The position numbers and the translations under genes were made by a program. The notes beneath the pieces are model-generated. The model had not been told where the DNA came from. It saw nothing but the letters and a program-made list of their open reading frames with translations, and did not search any database. From assembly GCF_900101295.1 (NCBI RefSeq), contig NZ_FOIL01000014.1, positions 1 to 62,108 on the forward strand: DNA of 62,108 nt, given 5' to 3'. This document shows positions 53,402 to 61,802 of the stretch, piece after piece. Origin of the DNA: [Clostridium] aminophilum. Its GTDB lineage: Bacteria > Bacillota > Clostridia > Lachnospirales > Lachnospiraceae. The first letter of the stretch is position 1, and each line of letters begins with the position of its first letter.

Positions 53402-53440
53402 GCAAAACAGGCAGTCCCGTGGGGGACTGCCTGTTTTGCG
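53402..53440. terminator. Bidirectional terminator between gpsA and the EAL gene
   Basis: A perfect 17-bp stem (53402-53418 with 53423-53439, loop GTGG) whose outer part is AAAACAG/CTGTTTT, so U-runs form on both strands. It serves the convergent gpsA and EAL genes. Confidence 0.85.
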
Positions 53441-53552
53441 GTGTGCACCGTCCGCGGTTTTCCACGGGAATGAAGGTGTGCCGAAGCCTGCCTGCGGACG
53501 GTATATTTATCCTGCGGCGGCACACAGATCCGGCCCGCCGCAGGGAAGCGTA

Positions 53553-54767
53553 TTATGAGTGAAACTGCTGCGGAAACACCACCTTGAATGAGATGGCACC
53601 CCGTGAGGGATCCTCGTCGATGGCGTAGAGCCAGCCCATGACTTTGACGCCGTTCAGCTCGTCCACGAACATTTCCCAGGAGTGATTTCTCCGGCTTGTC
53701 TCCACAATGGAGCGAACGACCGGACCGGCTTCCGCCGCCCAGAGTTTGCGGAAAGAGGAGTTGGAAAAACAGTCTTTCCTGACGCCGTGACCAGCCATGA
53801 ATTCCAGAAACTCATCGTTTGAAAAGAGGAGACGGAAGTCCGTGTCCGTCAGTTCAAGCGTGGCCTGCGCCGGAATTTTCATATAGCGGGCCAGCTCCTC
53901 CGGCATGGTGGCCGGACCGGGCTCCTTGAAACGTATGGAATCGTAATACTGGGCCTCCTGTTTTTTTTCACCCGAAAAAAACGGGAAGTCCGGGTTGACC
54001 TTTGCCTGATGCTTGTAATATGCGATGGGCGCCGGCTTCTGAAACAGAAATCCCTGCATGCGGTCGCAGGACAGCTTCTTCAGAAAATTGACGTGCTCGA
54101 GGTTTTCCACCCCTTCCACAAGCGTCATAATATGAAGATCCTGGGCCATAGAGAGTACGTGACCCAGAACAGTTGCGGATTTCCCACCGGAATGAAAGGA
54201 TTTCAGAAAGCACATGTCGGATTTGATCAGATCAAAGTCATACTGTGACAAGGCGTTCAAAGAGGAGTACCCGCTCCCGAAGTCGTCCATCCATACCGAG
54301 AAACCCGCATTATGGAACTTGCGGATTGCATCCTTGAGGACCGCCGGCGAATCCACGCAGGCGCTCTCGGTGATCTCAAAGATGATTTTGTCGTGCGGAA
54401 CCTGAGAGAGATTTACCAAAACAATCAGCCGGTCGACGACGGATTCATCCTTAAAATCTGTCTGTGACAGATTGACGGAGATCGGCGGCACATCGCGGCC
54501 CTCGATCATGAGCTTCTGAATGTCCGTGAGGACGTTGCACAGCATCATTTCGTCCAGCTGCGCGTTCATATTCAGTTCTTCAAGGATCGGGATAAACTCC
54601 GTCGGATGCACAAGACCAAGCTGGGGACTTCGCCAGCGGGCCAATGCCTCATAATTGCTTACCGCTCCGCTGACAGTCCGTACAATCGGCTGATACCACG
54701 CTTCAAATTCGCGATTTTTCAGCGCTTCTGAGATATTCTCACGTATCCATTGCTGTCGGTTTTCCAT
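53553..54767 (-). CDS. Stand-alone EAL-domain protein
   Basis: A 404-residue soluble protein with an N-terminal EAL domain (about 1-250) and a C-terminal domain of about 140 residues resembling a PAS-like sensor (ATLELTDTDFRLLFSNDEFLEFM). Catalytic positions are present: YEALARW, SVNLSQ, FEITES, MDDFGSGYSSL, K in LIKSD, and VEGVEN. Predicted c-di-GMP phosphodiesterase. The C-terminal domain is comparable in place and style to that of the larger EAL protein at 49.7 kb, suggesting a common ancestor. ATG 54767 follows GGAGTAAG. Confidence 0.86.
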   Translation of the reverse strand: MENRQQWIRENISEALKNREFEAWYQPIVRTVSGAVSNYEALARWRSPQLGLVHPTEFIPILEELNMNAQLDEMMLCNVLTDIQKLMIEGRDVPPISVNLSQTDFKDESVVDRLIVLVNLSQVPHDKIIFEITESACVDSPAVLKDAIRKFHNAGFSVWMDDFGSGYSSLNALSQYDFDLIKSDMCFLKSFHSGGKSATVLGHVLSMAQDLHIMTLVEGVENLEHVNFLKKLSCDRMQGFLFQKPAPIAYYKHQAKVNPDFPFFSGEKKQEAQYYDSIRFKEPGPATMPEELARYMKIPAQATLELTDTDFRLLFSNDEFLEFMAGHGVRKDCFSNSSFRKLWAAEAGPVVRSIVETSRRNHSWEMFVDELNGVKVMGWLYAIDEDPSRGAISFKVVFPQQFHS

Positions 54768-54855
54768 ATCTTACTCCACCCAAAAGACCCATTACATCAG
54801 TGTGTAATTAATCAGTTATAGTATTATAACATGGTCATGATCATATTTCATCAGG

Positions 54856-54885
54856 TTGATAAAATAATATAAACTATTTTATCAA
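54856..54885. promoter_or_regulatory. AT-only inverted repeat upstream of the EAL gene
   Basis: TTGATAAAATA (54856-54866) and TATTTTATCAA (54875-54885) form an 11-bp perfect inverted repeat with an 8-base spacer, about 90 bases upstream of the EAL start. A TATAAT-like -10 for that gene lies between. It could be a regulator site, or the end of the chorismate mutase transcript. Confidence 0.45.
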
Positions 54886-55002
54886 TTTGCATTATCTGAG
54901 TAATGGTGATTCAATGGTTTTGACGGAAAAAGATGGAGTTTAGCGGGTTACAACAAATGTTTTGTGTTTTCCTTATTAAGAGAACAATTTGAAACAACAC
55001 AA

Positions 55003-55578
55003 TTATTCGGAAACTTTAAGGATACGGAAGGCCCGGCACTCCTCGGAGAGCTGAAACATCAGTTTTTTCATCCGGGTGTCCTTCAGGCTGCCGAGGACCG
55101 TGAGCGAAAATGTGACAGTTCCGGCTTCCTCATTTTCCTCGGTCAGCTCCATTTTCTCCATATTGTATCCGTAATCGCCGATCATGGAGAGAACCTCGGA
55201 CATGGCGTTCGGCCGGTTTTCGCGGGTGACGGTCAGTGTGACGCGGCGGCAGGAATCCGGAATCGTAAGGCTGTGCAGCAGCGGCAGAAAGACGGTCTCC
55301 TCCCCGTTCCAATCATAGAGAAGACCGTACTGGTACATGCGGCTTCCTTCCATGATTTTGCGGATAATGGCAATGTACTGAGCTCTGCGGTCCTCCGGAA
55401 CAGAAGCGGAGAGCTGTTCGATAATTGTTTTTTCACGGTCAGCGCGATATACCTCCGTGCTGTGGTCCGCGTATTTCGCCTCTGCGACGTGGTAGGCGCA
55501 GTCCATCCGTTTCATCAGCAATTCGCGGATCTGCGGGTCAATCTGGTCAATGCGTTCTCTAATTTCATCGAGTGTCAT
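55003..55578 (-). CDS. Chorismate mutase fused to an ACT domain
   Basis: A 191-residue protein: AroQ-type all-alpha chorismate mutase (about 1-90; DEIRERIDQIDPQIRELLMKRMDCAYHVAEAK) followed by an ACT domain (about 105-190). The mutase converts chorismate to prephenate; the ACT domain would bind an amino acid, probably Phe or Tyr, for feedback control. The prephenate dehydratase domain that normally lies between these modules is missing. ATG 55578 follows GGGAGG. It is divergent from aroD. Confidence 0.85.
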   Translation of the reverse strand: MTLDEIRERIDQIDPQIRELLMKRMDCAYHVAEAKYADHSTEVYRADREKTIIEQLSASVPEDRRAQYIAIIRKIMEGSRMYQYGLLYDWNGEETVFLPLLHSLTIPDSCRRVTLTVTRENRPNAMSEVLSMIGDYGYNMEKMELTEENEEAGTVTFSLTVLGSLKDTRMKKLMFQLSEECRAFRILKVSE

Positions 55579-55598
55579 AGAAACCTCCCGTAAAAAAT

Positions 55599-55626
55599 TT
55601 GACATTTTAAAAGATTGTGCTACAAT
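55599..55626 (+). promoter_or_regulatory. Promoter of aroD
   Basis: TTGACA (55599-55604) and TACAAT (55621-55626) with a 16-base spacer, about 60 bases before aroD. Confidence 0.78.
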
Positions 55627-55693
55627 ACTTTCATGCTTTTATACTTTAAATCAAAAACGAAAGAAAAGCAATGCCGGGAAAGGAGATTTCGGA

Positions 55694-56482
55694 ATGAATA
55701 CAGTCAGAATCGGTGAAGTCGAAGTCGGAAAAGGGATGCCGAAGGTTATTGTTCCGATTGTCGCAAAGACGCGGGAGGGAATTCTGGATAAAGCGAGGGA
55801 GATCCGCAGTGTTGCTCCGGGCACGGTCGATATGGTGGAATGGCGGGCCGATTTCTATGATGAGGTCACGGATGTGGAGAAGACAGCGGAGACAGGAAGA
55901 CTGCTTCGTGAAATCCTGAAGGAGATCCCGTTTCTCTTTACATTCCGGACCGCCCGTGAGGGAGGCGAAAAAGAGATTCCGGCAGAACTCTATACGAAAC
56001 TGAATCAGGCGATGGCGGAGCGGGGCGGCGCCTCCTGCGTGGATGTGGAGATGTTCTCGGACGAGGAGACGGTGAAAGAAAACCTTCGGAACATTCACGC
56101 GTGCGGGATTCCGGTGATCGGATCCAGACACAGTTTTACGGAGACACCGGCGGCAGAGGTCATGGTCCGTGAACTGCGGAAAATGCAGGATCTCGGTGCG
56201 GATATCCTGAAGATTGCCGTGATGCCGAAAAGCCGGAAGGATGTTGCGGTACTTCTGAGTGCCACTGCGGACATGTGTGAGAATTATGCGGATCGGCCTC
56301 TCATCACGATGAGCATGGGACCTTACGGCATGATCTCAAGAATTTCCGGCGAGGTGTTCGGAAGTTCCATGACGTTCGGGGCACTGGGTGAGGTTTCCGC
56401 TCCGGGGCAGCTTCCGGTATCGGCACTCAATACGGCGCTCCGGCTGGTTCATGACGAGCTGATCGTTCGCCAGATCAAGTGA
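55694..56482 (+). CDS. aroD: Type I 3-dehydroquinate dehydratase
   Basis: A 262-residue class I (Schiff-base) dehydroquinase that converts 3-dehydroquinate to 3-dehydroshikimate. The Schiff-base lysine is K173 (ILKIAVM) and the catalytic His is H146 (GSRHSF). The EWRADF block binds substrate. ATG 55694 follows AAAGGAG. It is followed by aroE after 160 bases. Confidence 0.95.
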   Translation: MNTVRIGEVEVGKGMPKVIVPIVAKTREGILDKAREIRSVAPGTVDMVEWRADFYDEVTDVEKTAETGRLLREILKEIPFLFTFRTAREGGEKEIPAELYTKLNQAMAERGGASCVDVEMFSDEETVKENLRNIHACGIPVIGSRHSFTETPAAEVMVRELRKMQDLGADILKIAVMPKSRKDVAVLLSATADMCENYADRPLITMSMGPYGMISRISGEVFGSSMTFGALGEVSAPGQLPVSALNTALRLVHDELIVRQIK

Positions 56483-56642
56483 TCCGCCGGCGGAGTGAGA
56501 AAAACCGGAGAGCAGCCAGACTGCCGTATGGGGAAGACACAGGCAGGACGTGAAACGAAGACATCATCGATGCGCCGGATCGGATGGAACAGAACATGCG
56601 GCCGGCAGATGAGCCAAAAACCGGAAAAAGAGGAGAAATAAA

Positions 56643-57518
56643 ATGGAAGAACTGCAGAAACTCCCGATTTCGGGACACACGGATACCTACTGCCTGATCG
56701 GAGATCCGGTGGCACACAGCATCAGCCCGGCCATGCACAACCTGTCATTCCGGATGAACGGAATCGATGCCCGTTATGTGGCCTTTCAGGTCCGCTCCGA
56801 ACATCTGGCAGAAGCGGTGCAGGGAATGCGGTATCTCGGCATCCGCGGGTGGAATATCACCATGCCGCACAAATGCCGCATGGCAGAGCTGTGCGACCGG
56901 CTGGAAATGGCGGGAGAGATTGCGGGAGCCGTCAACACCGTAAAAAATGTGGACGGCGTGCTTACCGGAACGACCACTGACGGCACCGGCTGGGTTGAGA
57001 GTGCACGGGATTCCGGACATGATCCGACCGGACGCCGTATTGTCCAGCTGGGGGCGGGCGGCGCAGGCGGCGCGATTCTCGTTCAGGCGGCGATCGACGG
57101 AGCAAAGCATATCGATGTGTTTAAAAGGGTCAATGCGAAAAGTGCGGATGCCCAGAGAATGGTGGATCAGCTGAACGAAAAGACATCCTGCGAGGTGGAA
57201 CTTCATGATCTGCGGGATCTGCGCACGCTTCACGCGTGTCTTGCCGATGCGGATATTCTTCTCAACACGACGCTGATCGGAATGAGCGGAACGCCGGGAT
57301 GTCTGATTCCGGATGATTCCTTTTTCCACGAGGGACTGGCCGTGTCGGATATCATCTATGAGCCTCGAGAGACAGAGCTACTGCGGAGAGCCAAGGCGGC
57401 GGGATGCGAGACCTTCAATGGAATGTATATGCTGTTGTATCAGGGCGCTGCCTCCTTCCGGATCTGGACCGGAACCGACATGCCGGTGGATGCGGTAAAG
57501 AAAGCGGTTTTTTCATAA
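56643..57518 (+). CDS. aroE: Shikimate dehydrogenase
   Basis: A 291-residue NADP-dependent enzyme that reduces 3-dehydroshikimate to shikimate. Substrate-binding SISPAMHN, catalytic Lys in NITMPHK, Asp in TDGTGW and the dinucleotide site GAGGAGGA are present. AGAGGAGA precedes ATG 56643. It sits between aroD and the convergent aroK, so three successive shikimate-pathway steps are encoded together. Confidence 0.95.
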   Translation: MEELQKLPISGHTDTYCLIGDPVAHSISPAMHNLSFRMNGIDARYVAFQVRSEHLAEAVQGMRYLGIRGWNITMPHKCRMAELCDRLEMAGEIAGAVNTVKNVDGVLTGTTTDGTGWVESARDSGHDPTGRRIVQLGAGGAGGAILVQAAIDGAKHIDVFKRVNAKSADAQRMVDQLNEKTSCEVELHDLRDLRTLHACLADADILLNTTLIGMSGTPGCLIPDDSFFHEGLAVSDIIYEPRETELLRRAKAAGCETFNGMYMLLYQGAASFRIWTGTDMPVDAVKKAVFS

Positions 57519-57539
57519 AAGAAGAAAGAAAGAAAAAAT

Positions 57540-57592
57540 AAAGTCCTGCCGGGATTCCCTTACGTTATAAGAGAATCCCGGCAGGACTTTTT
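57540..57592. terminator. Bidirectional terminator between aroE and aroK
   Basis: AAAGTCCTGCCGGGATTC pairs with GAATCCCGGCAGGACTTT (18 bp), followed by TTTTC on the plus strand and preceded by A-rich sequence that gives Us on the minus strand. Confidence 0.85.
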
Positions 57593-57622
57593 CGGACCTT
57601 CTTCTGTCAGGAATGCGGGAGA

Positions 57623-58201
57623 TCATTGAATGCGGGCGGCATTCTGCAGGATCTCTCTACAGATCTCCGGAATGGATTTGCCGTCGGTATCAACGATGAT
57701 ATCGGCGGCGTTTTTATACTGGGTTTCCCGTTCCGCCATCATGGACGCGATGTCGGCGGTATTCTTATGACCGCGCAGTTTCGGGCGGGTGTCATCATCT
57801 TTCAGCCGGAAAAGGACGGTTTTCGGGCGGGCAGAGAGCAGAACGACACGGCTGATCCGCTTCAGGATTTCCACGTTGCGGTGACGCAGAACGGCGCCGC
57901 CGCCGCAGGAGATGACCGTGTTCTGACGTCCCTCGTAAGAGCCAAGAGTCTGTGTTTCGAGGTCGCGGAAATGTTCTTCTCCGTATTGTTCGAAAATCTC
58001 GTTGATGCGCATGCCGGTTTTTCGCTCAATGTCGGCGTCCGCGTCCACTACGTCCATGCCGTAGATGTGGGAGAGTGCGTTGCAGACGGTGGTCTTTCCC
58101 GTTCCCATGAAACCGATCAGAGCGATGTTCCCGGAAAAAGACAAATCATCATATTTTCTATCATATTTTGCGTTTGAAATAATATTCTGATTCTCCATCA
58201 C
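57623..58201 (-). CDS. aroK: Shikimate kinase
   Basis: A 192-residue P-loop kinase that phosphorylates shikimate at O3. Walker A is GFMGTGKTT (G30-T38); DADADIE and the GGGAV substrate loop (SCGGGAVLR) are conserved, and the lid Arg lies in DDTRPKL. There is an unusual N-terminal extension of about 22 residues before the core; ATG at 58198 is an alternative first codon. It is convergent with aroD-aroE and shares their terminator. Confidence 0.94.
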   Translation of the reverse strand: MMENQNIISNAKYDRKYDDLSFSGNIALIGFMGTGKTTVCNALSHIYGMDVVDADADIERKTGMRINEIFEQYGEEHFRDLETQTLGSYEGRQNTVISCGGGAVLRHRNVEILKRISRVVLLSARPKTVLFRLKDDDTRPKLRGHKNTADIASMMAERETQYKNAADIIVDTDGKSIPEICREILQNAARIQ

Positions 58202-58465
58202 AGTACCTCATCTGCGGCCAAATTAATGGCAAAAATTACTTTAATGCTTTGAAGAGATAGCGGTAAAAACCGTATGCTGAAATTATAGATTCTTTCGATC
58301 AATTCGTCAACTTCTTTCTGCAGAAGTCATTCATTGGAACGATAGGTATGTTTATGTTTTATATTACGGAAAATTGCAAAAAAATTGTTAATAAGTATTA
58401 AGATTTAACTGGTTTGACCGATATAGTTTACATAAACATAACGAAGGTTATGCGGGGAGGAAACA

Positions 58466-59497
58466 ATGAAAAAGGAAAAGAAACTGGCGATTATGCTGAC
58501 AGCAGCGATTGTGATCTGTGCCGCGGTGATATTTGCACTGAAACCGCACGCAAAAAGCATCGGAGTTGAGTATACGGATCAGCATAACTGGATGTATTAC
58601 GGCGCAGAACTTGCAGATGCGGGGAAGAAAGCAGGACCGTCCGTAGGAAGAGCAGGGAGAGATGTTGATGTCTTTTTTATTGCACCGACATCGACACTGG
58701 ACGGGACAAATGCCGACATCACGGACGGAAAGACGAGAGCAGCGATTCTGAATGCCACCAATATGGAAATCGGAATCTATTGTGATAATGCTCTGGTTTA
58801 CGCTCCGTATTATCGAATGGCGACTCTCGCCGATTACGACAAGGGCGGGAAAGAACTGGAGGACGCTCTGGATCTCGCTTACATCGATGTGAAGACGGCA
58901 TTTGACCATTATCTCACGGACAGAAATCATGACCGGCCGATTCTTCTTGCCGGGTTTTCTCAGGGGGCGGATATGATTTACCGCCTTATGGAAGATGAGT
59001 TTACTGACGAAGAAATGCAGCAGAAACTGGTTGCCGCTTATGCGATCGGCTGGCCGTGCACGCAGGAGATGACGGAAAAATATCCGCAGCTGCGCATGGC
59101 GGAAGCGGAGGACGATACCGGCGTGATTGTCAGCTTCGAGTGTGAGTCGGAGCGTCTGGATGACTCGTTGATTGTACCGAAAGGCGTGAGAATGCTTTCC
59201 ATCAATCCGCTCAACTGGACGACCACACCGGAGAAGGCAGACAAGGAGCTGAACCGGGGATTTGTCTATGTGGACGGCAGTTCTTACACCGTAAAGTCGG
59301 AGATTCCGAATTTCTGCGGCGGATACATCGATGAGACAAGAGGAACCCTGAAGGTTCCGGAACTGAGGGAGGACGATTATCCGTCCAGACTTTCGTTCCT
59401 GAAGGACGGGAGCTACCACATTTACGACTATCAGTTTTTTTACAGAAACCTGCAGGAAAATGCAGCAAAGCGGATTTCAGCTTACTGGAGCCGCTGA
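58466..59497 (+). CDS. DUF3089-family alpha/beta-hydrolase-like protein
   Basis: A 343-residue protein with an N-terminal membrane anchor or signal segment (about 7-25) and an alpha/beta-hydrolase-type domain. The nucleophile elbow reads GFSQGAD, and the opening VDVFFIAPTS with YAPYYRMATL is typical of DUF3089. Likely an outward-facing esterase-like enzyme of unknown substrate. GGGGAGG precedes ATG 58466. Confidence 0.85.
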   Translation: MKKEKKLAIMLTAAIVICAAVIFALKPHAKSIGVEYTDQHNWMYYGAELADAGKKAGPSVGRAGRDVDVFFIAPTSTLDGTNADITDGKTRAAILNATNMEIGIYCDNALVYAPYYRMATLADYDKGGKELEDALDLAYIDVKTAFDHYLTDRNHDRPILLAGFSQGADMIYRLMEDEFTDEEMQQKLVAAYAIGWPCTQEMTEKYPQLRMAEAEDDTGVIVSFECESERLDDSLIVPKGVRMLSINPLNWTTTPEKADKELNRGFVYVDGSSYTVKSEIPNFCGGYIDETRGTLKVPELREDDYPSRLSFLKDGSYHIYDYQFFYRNLQENAAKRISAYWSR

Positions 59498-59786
59498 TGC
59501 GGATCTTCTGAAAATGATCGGGACACACAACTGCTTCGCGAGTTTCGATCGAACGGCGGCAGCCGACAAGGCCTTGTGCAGGCACGGTCTTAGCCATCTG
59601 CCAGCGTATATCAAAAAATAATAGTTTTTATTATTTTTTAATCGTTGGAACACTGTTTATTCAAATTGCTGTGGGATAATGATCGATATCAGAAGAGTTC
59701 GCAAGGATTACGGCAGTAAACAATGCGGATGATTTTTCCGGAGAGGCCGGACATCTGCTGACCTTTACAGAAAATGGAGGACCGGC

Positions 59787-61733
59787 ATGAACAGATGGAT
59801 GAGATCAATATTGGCAATGATGACAGCGGCAGGGCTGAGTCTTATGCCCTGTATGGGCGTGATGTCGTACGCGGAGGACTCGGTGAAGGAAGCCGCTGCG
59901 GCAGAGGACGCAAAAGAGAGTGCGCTTTTCAGCGGTTTTGCCTCAGCGACCGAGAATGATATCAAGGGAAAGATCGATGAGGGCGGAAGGATCCGTTCCG
60001 CGGCATACGACGCATCGGAAAAACAGTATTACGTCATGTTTGAGGACGGAAGCCAGTATAAGGTTGTGAGCAGTGACAGCAGCTTCCTGAACTACCTCAA
60101 AGTGATGGGAGCGGAGGTGCAGCAGCTTTCCGTTGGCCAGGAAGTGGCCCGCGCAGATTCGGGCGCCAAGATCGGTCAGGCGTCTCTGATCTTCGTAATG
60201 GTCGGTATTGCCGGATTCGCCATTTTCATGTACAGCCGTTCCAAAAAAGAAAAAGCACTTGCGACCAACTCTAAGGAGGAGGAGCGCAAATCAAAGATCC
60301 GGGCTCAGAACACGGGCGTCCGTTTTGAGGACGTTGAGGGCGTCGACGAGCTGAAGCAGGATGTCTTCCGCATCGTGGACTGTCTGAAAAATCCGGAGAA
60401 GTATAAAGCAATCGGCGCAAGAATCCCGAAGGGCATCATTCTCTACGGACCTCCGGGAACCGGTAAAACCCTTCTGGCAAAGGCCATCGCGGGAGAGGCC
60501 GGCGTTCCGTTCTATACGGCCGTCGGATCGGATTTCATCGAGAAATACGTCGGAGTCGGCGCATCGAGAATCCGGGACCTTTACAAGACAGCGAGAAAAA
60601 CAGCCCCCTGTATCGTCTTCATCGATGAGGTGGATGCGATCGCCGGCGATCGCGATGCGATGAACAATCAGGAGTATTCCGCAACCGTCAATGCGCTTCT
60701 CTCGGAACTCGACGGATTCGATTCATCGGAAAATGTGGTCACCATCTGTGCGACAAACCACCTGGAATCGCTGGACCCGGCGTTCCAGCGCTCGGGACGT
60801 TTTGATCTGAAACTTGCAGTCGGACTTCCGGATCGGAAAGCGCGCCGCCGCATTATCGACATCCACGGACGGAACAAGAAGTTCTCGAGAGACATTGATC
60901 TGGATGATCTTGCGGTGAGAACTGCGGGATTCAGCGGAGCGGATATCGAGGCGATACTGAATGAGAGTGCGGTCATCGCGGCCGGCACCAACAAGCCGTA
61001 TATCACAAATCAGGACATTGAGGATGCGTTTTTCAAGATTCTCATGAAAGGCAATAAAAAGAAACGCGAGAAGATTCACGAGATCAACCGCGTGGTGGCG
61101 TGGCATGAGTCCGGACACACACTGGCAACCAAGCTTCTGACCAGAGACAGCGTGCCGTCGGTTACCATCATCGGAAGTTCCTCCGGCGCGGGGGGCGTGA
61201 CCTTCCGTGTTCCGGATGAAGAAGAGCAGCTGAAGAGCCGCAAAGATATCGAGAATATGATCCGCGTCATGTATGCGGGACGTGCGGCAGAGGAAATCTA
61301 TTACGGCGATCAGGACAAGATTACCATCGGCGCTTCTCAGGATATCAAACAGGCAACTTCGGTGATCCGCGATTATCTGGCGGTTTACGGACTTGGAAAA
61401 GGCGGAATGGTCGATATCGCCCAGTTCCGGCCGAATGATTACTCCTTCATTCTGGATGAGGCCAGAGAGATGGCCCAGAGGCTTTATAAGGAGACGGTGG
61501 AAATCCTTGCCGAGCAGAAAGAAACGCTCCGCAAGATCGCGGAGTCACTTCTGGAGAAGGAGACACTGCGTGAATGGGAAATTGACGATATTATCGCCGG
61601 ACGCACCAATCCGCCCAGTGACCGGAACGGAAGACGGTCTTCCATGGAAAACGGTGCAGTGGAAGCGGTGGCTTACACCATGCCGGAGGAGACTTCGGAG
61701 AGCGTGATCCTCCCGTTTAAGAGCAATGCATGA
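59787..61733 (+). CDS. FtsH-like membrane AAA+ zinc metalloprotease
   Basis: A 648-residue FtsH-type protease. First hydrophobic segment (about 5-28) reads like a signal peptide, then an extracytoplasmic domain (29-125), a second helix (about 126-148), and an AAA+ module with Walker A GPPGTGKT (G221-T228), pore motif YVG where most FtsH have FVG, and arginine fingers in QRSGRFD. The M41 protease site is HESGH (H440-H444; usual HEAGH) with the third ligand in SQDIKQAT (D519). It may be a second, specialised FtsH; the usual neighbours (tilS, hpt) are absent. GGAGG precedes ATG 59787. Confidence 0.9.
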   Translation: MNRWMRSILAMMTAAGLSLMPCMGVMSYAEDSVKEAAAAEDAKESALFSGFASATENDIKGKIDEGGRIRSAAYDASEKQYYVMFEDGSQYKVVSSDSSFLNYLKVMGAEVQQLSVGQEVARADSGAKIGQASLIFVMVGIAGFAIFMYSRSKKEKALATNSKEEERKSKIRAQNTGVRFEDVEGVDELKQDVFRIVDCLKNPEKYKAIGARIPKGIILYGPPGTGKTLLAKAIAGEAGVPFYTAVGSDFIEKYVGVGASRIRDLYKTARKTAPCIVFIDEVDAIAGDRDAMNNQEYSATVNALLSELDGFDSSENVVTICATNHLESLDPAFQRSGRFDLKLAVGLPDRKARRRIIDIHGRNKKFSRDIDLDDLAVRTAGFSGADIEAILNESAVIAAGTNKPYITNQDIEDAFFKILMKGNKKKREKIHEINRVVAWHESGHTLATKLLTRDSVPSVTIIGSSSGAGGVTFRVPDEEEQLKSRKDIENMIRVMYAGRAAEEIYYGDQDKITIGASQDIKQATSVIRDYLAVYGLGKGGMVDIAQFRPNDYSFILDEAREMAQRLYKETVEILAEQKETLRKIAESLLEKETLREWEIDDIIAGRTNPPSDRNGRRSSMENGAVEAVAYTMPEETSESVILPFKSNA

Positions 61734-61753
61734 TAAACAAGACCGATAGAGAT

Positions 61754-61800
61754 AAAAGACAGGGTTTCCGGCTGAATCAGCCGGAAACCCTGTCTTTTTA
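61754..61800 (+). terminator. Terminator after the FtsH-like gene
   Basis: AAAAGACAGGGTTTCCGGCT pairs with AGCCGGAAACCCTGTCTTTT around a five-base loop, ending in TTTTTA. It is the intact upstream flank of a group II intron. Confidence 0.9.
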
Positions 61801-61802
61801 CG

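Noticed and set aside
53125-53525. Two minus-strand frames over the 33-bp tandem repeat
   Set aside because: They exist only because the repeat unit is a multiple of three and free of stops; they overlap gpsA and a perfect terminator.
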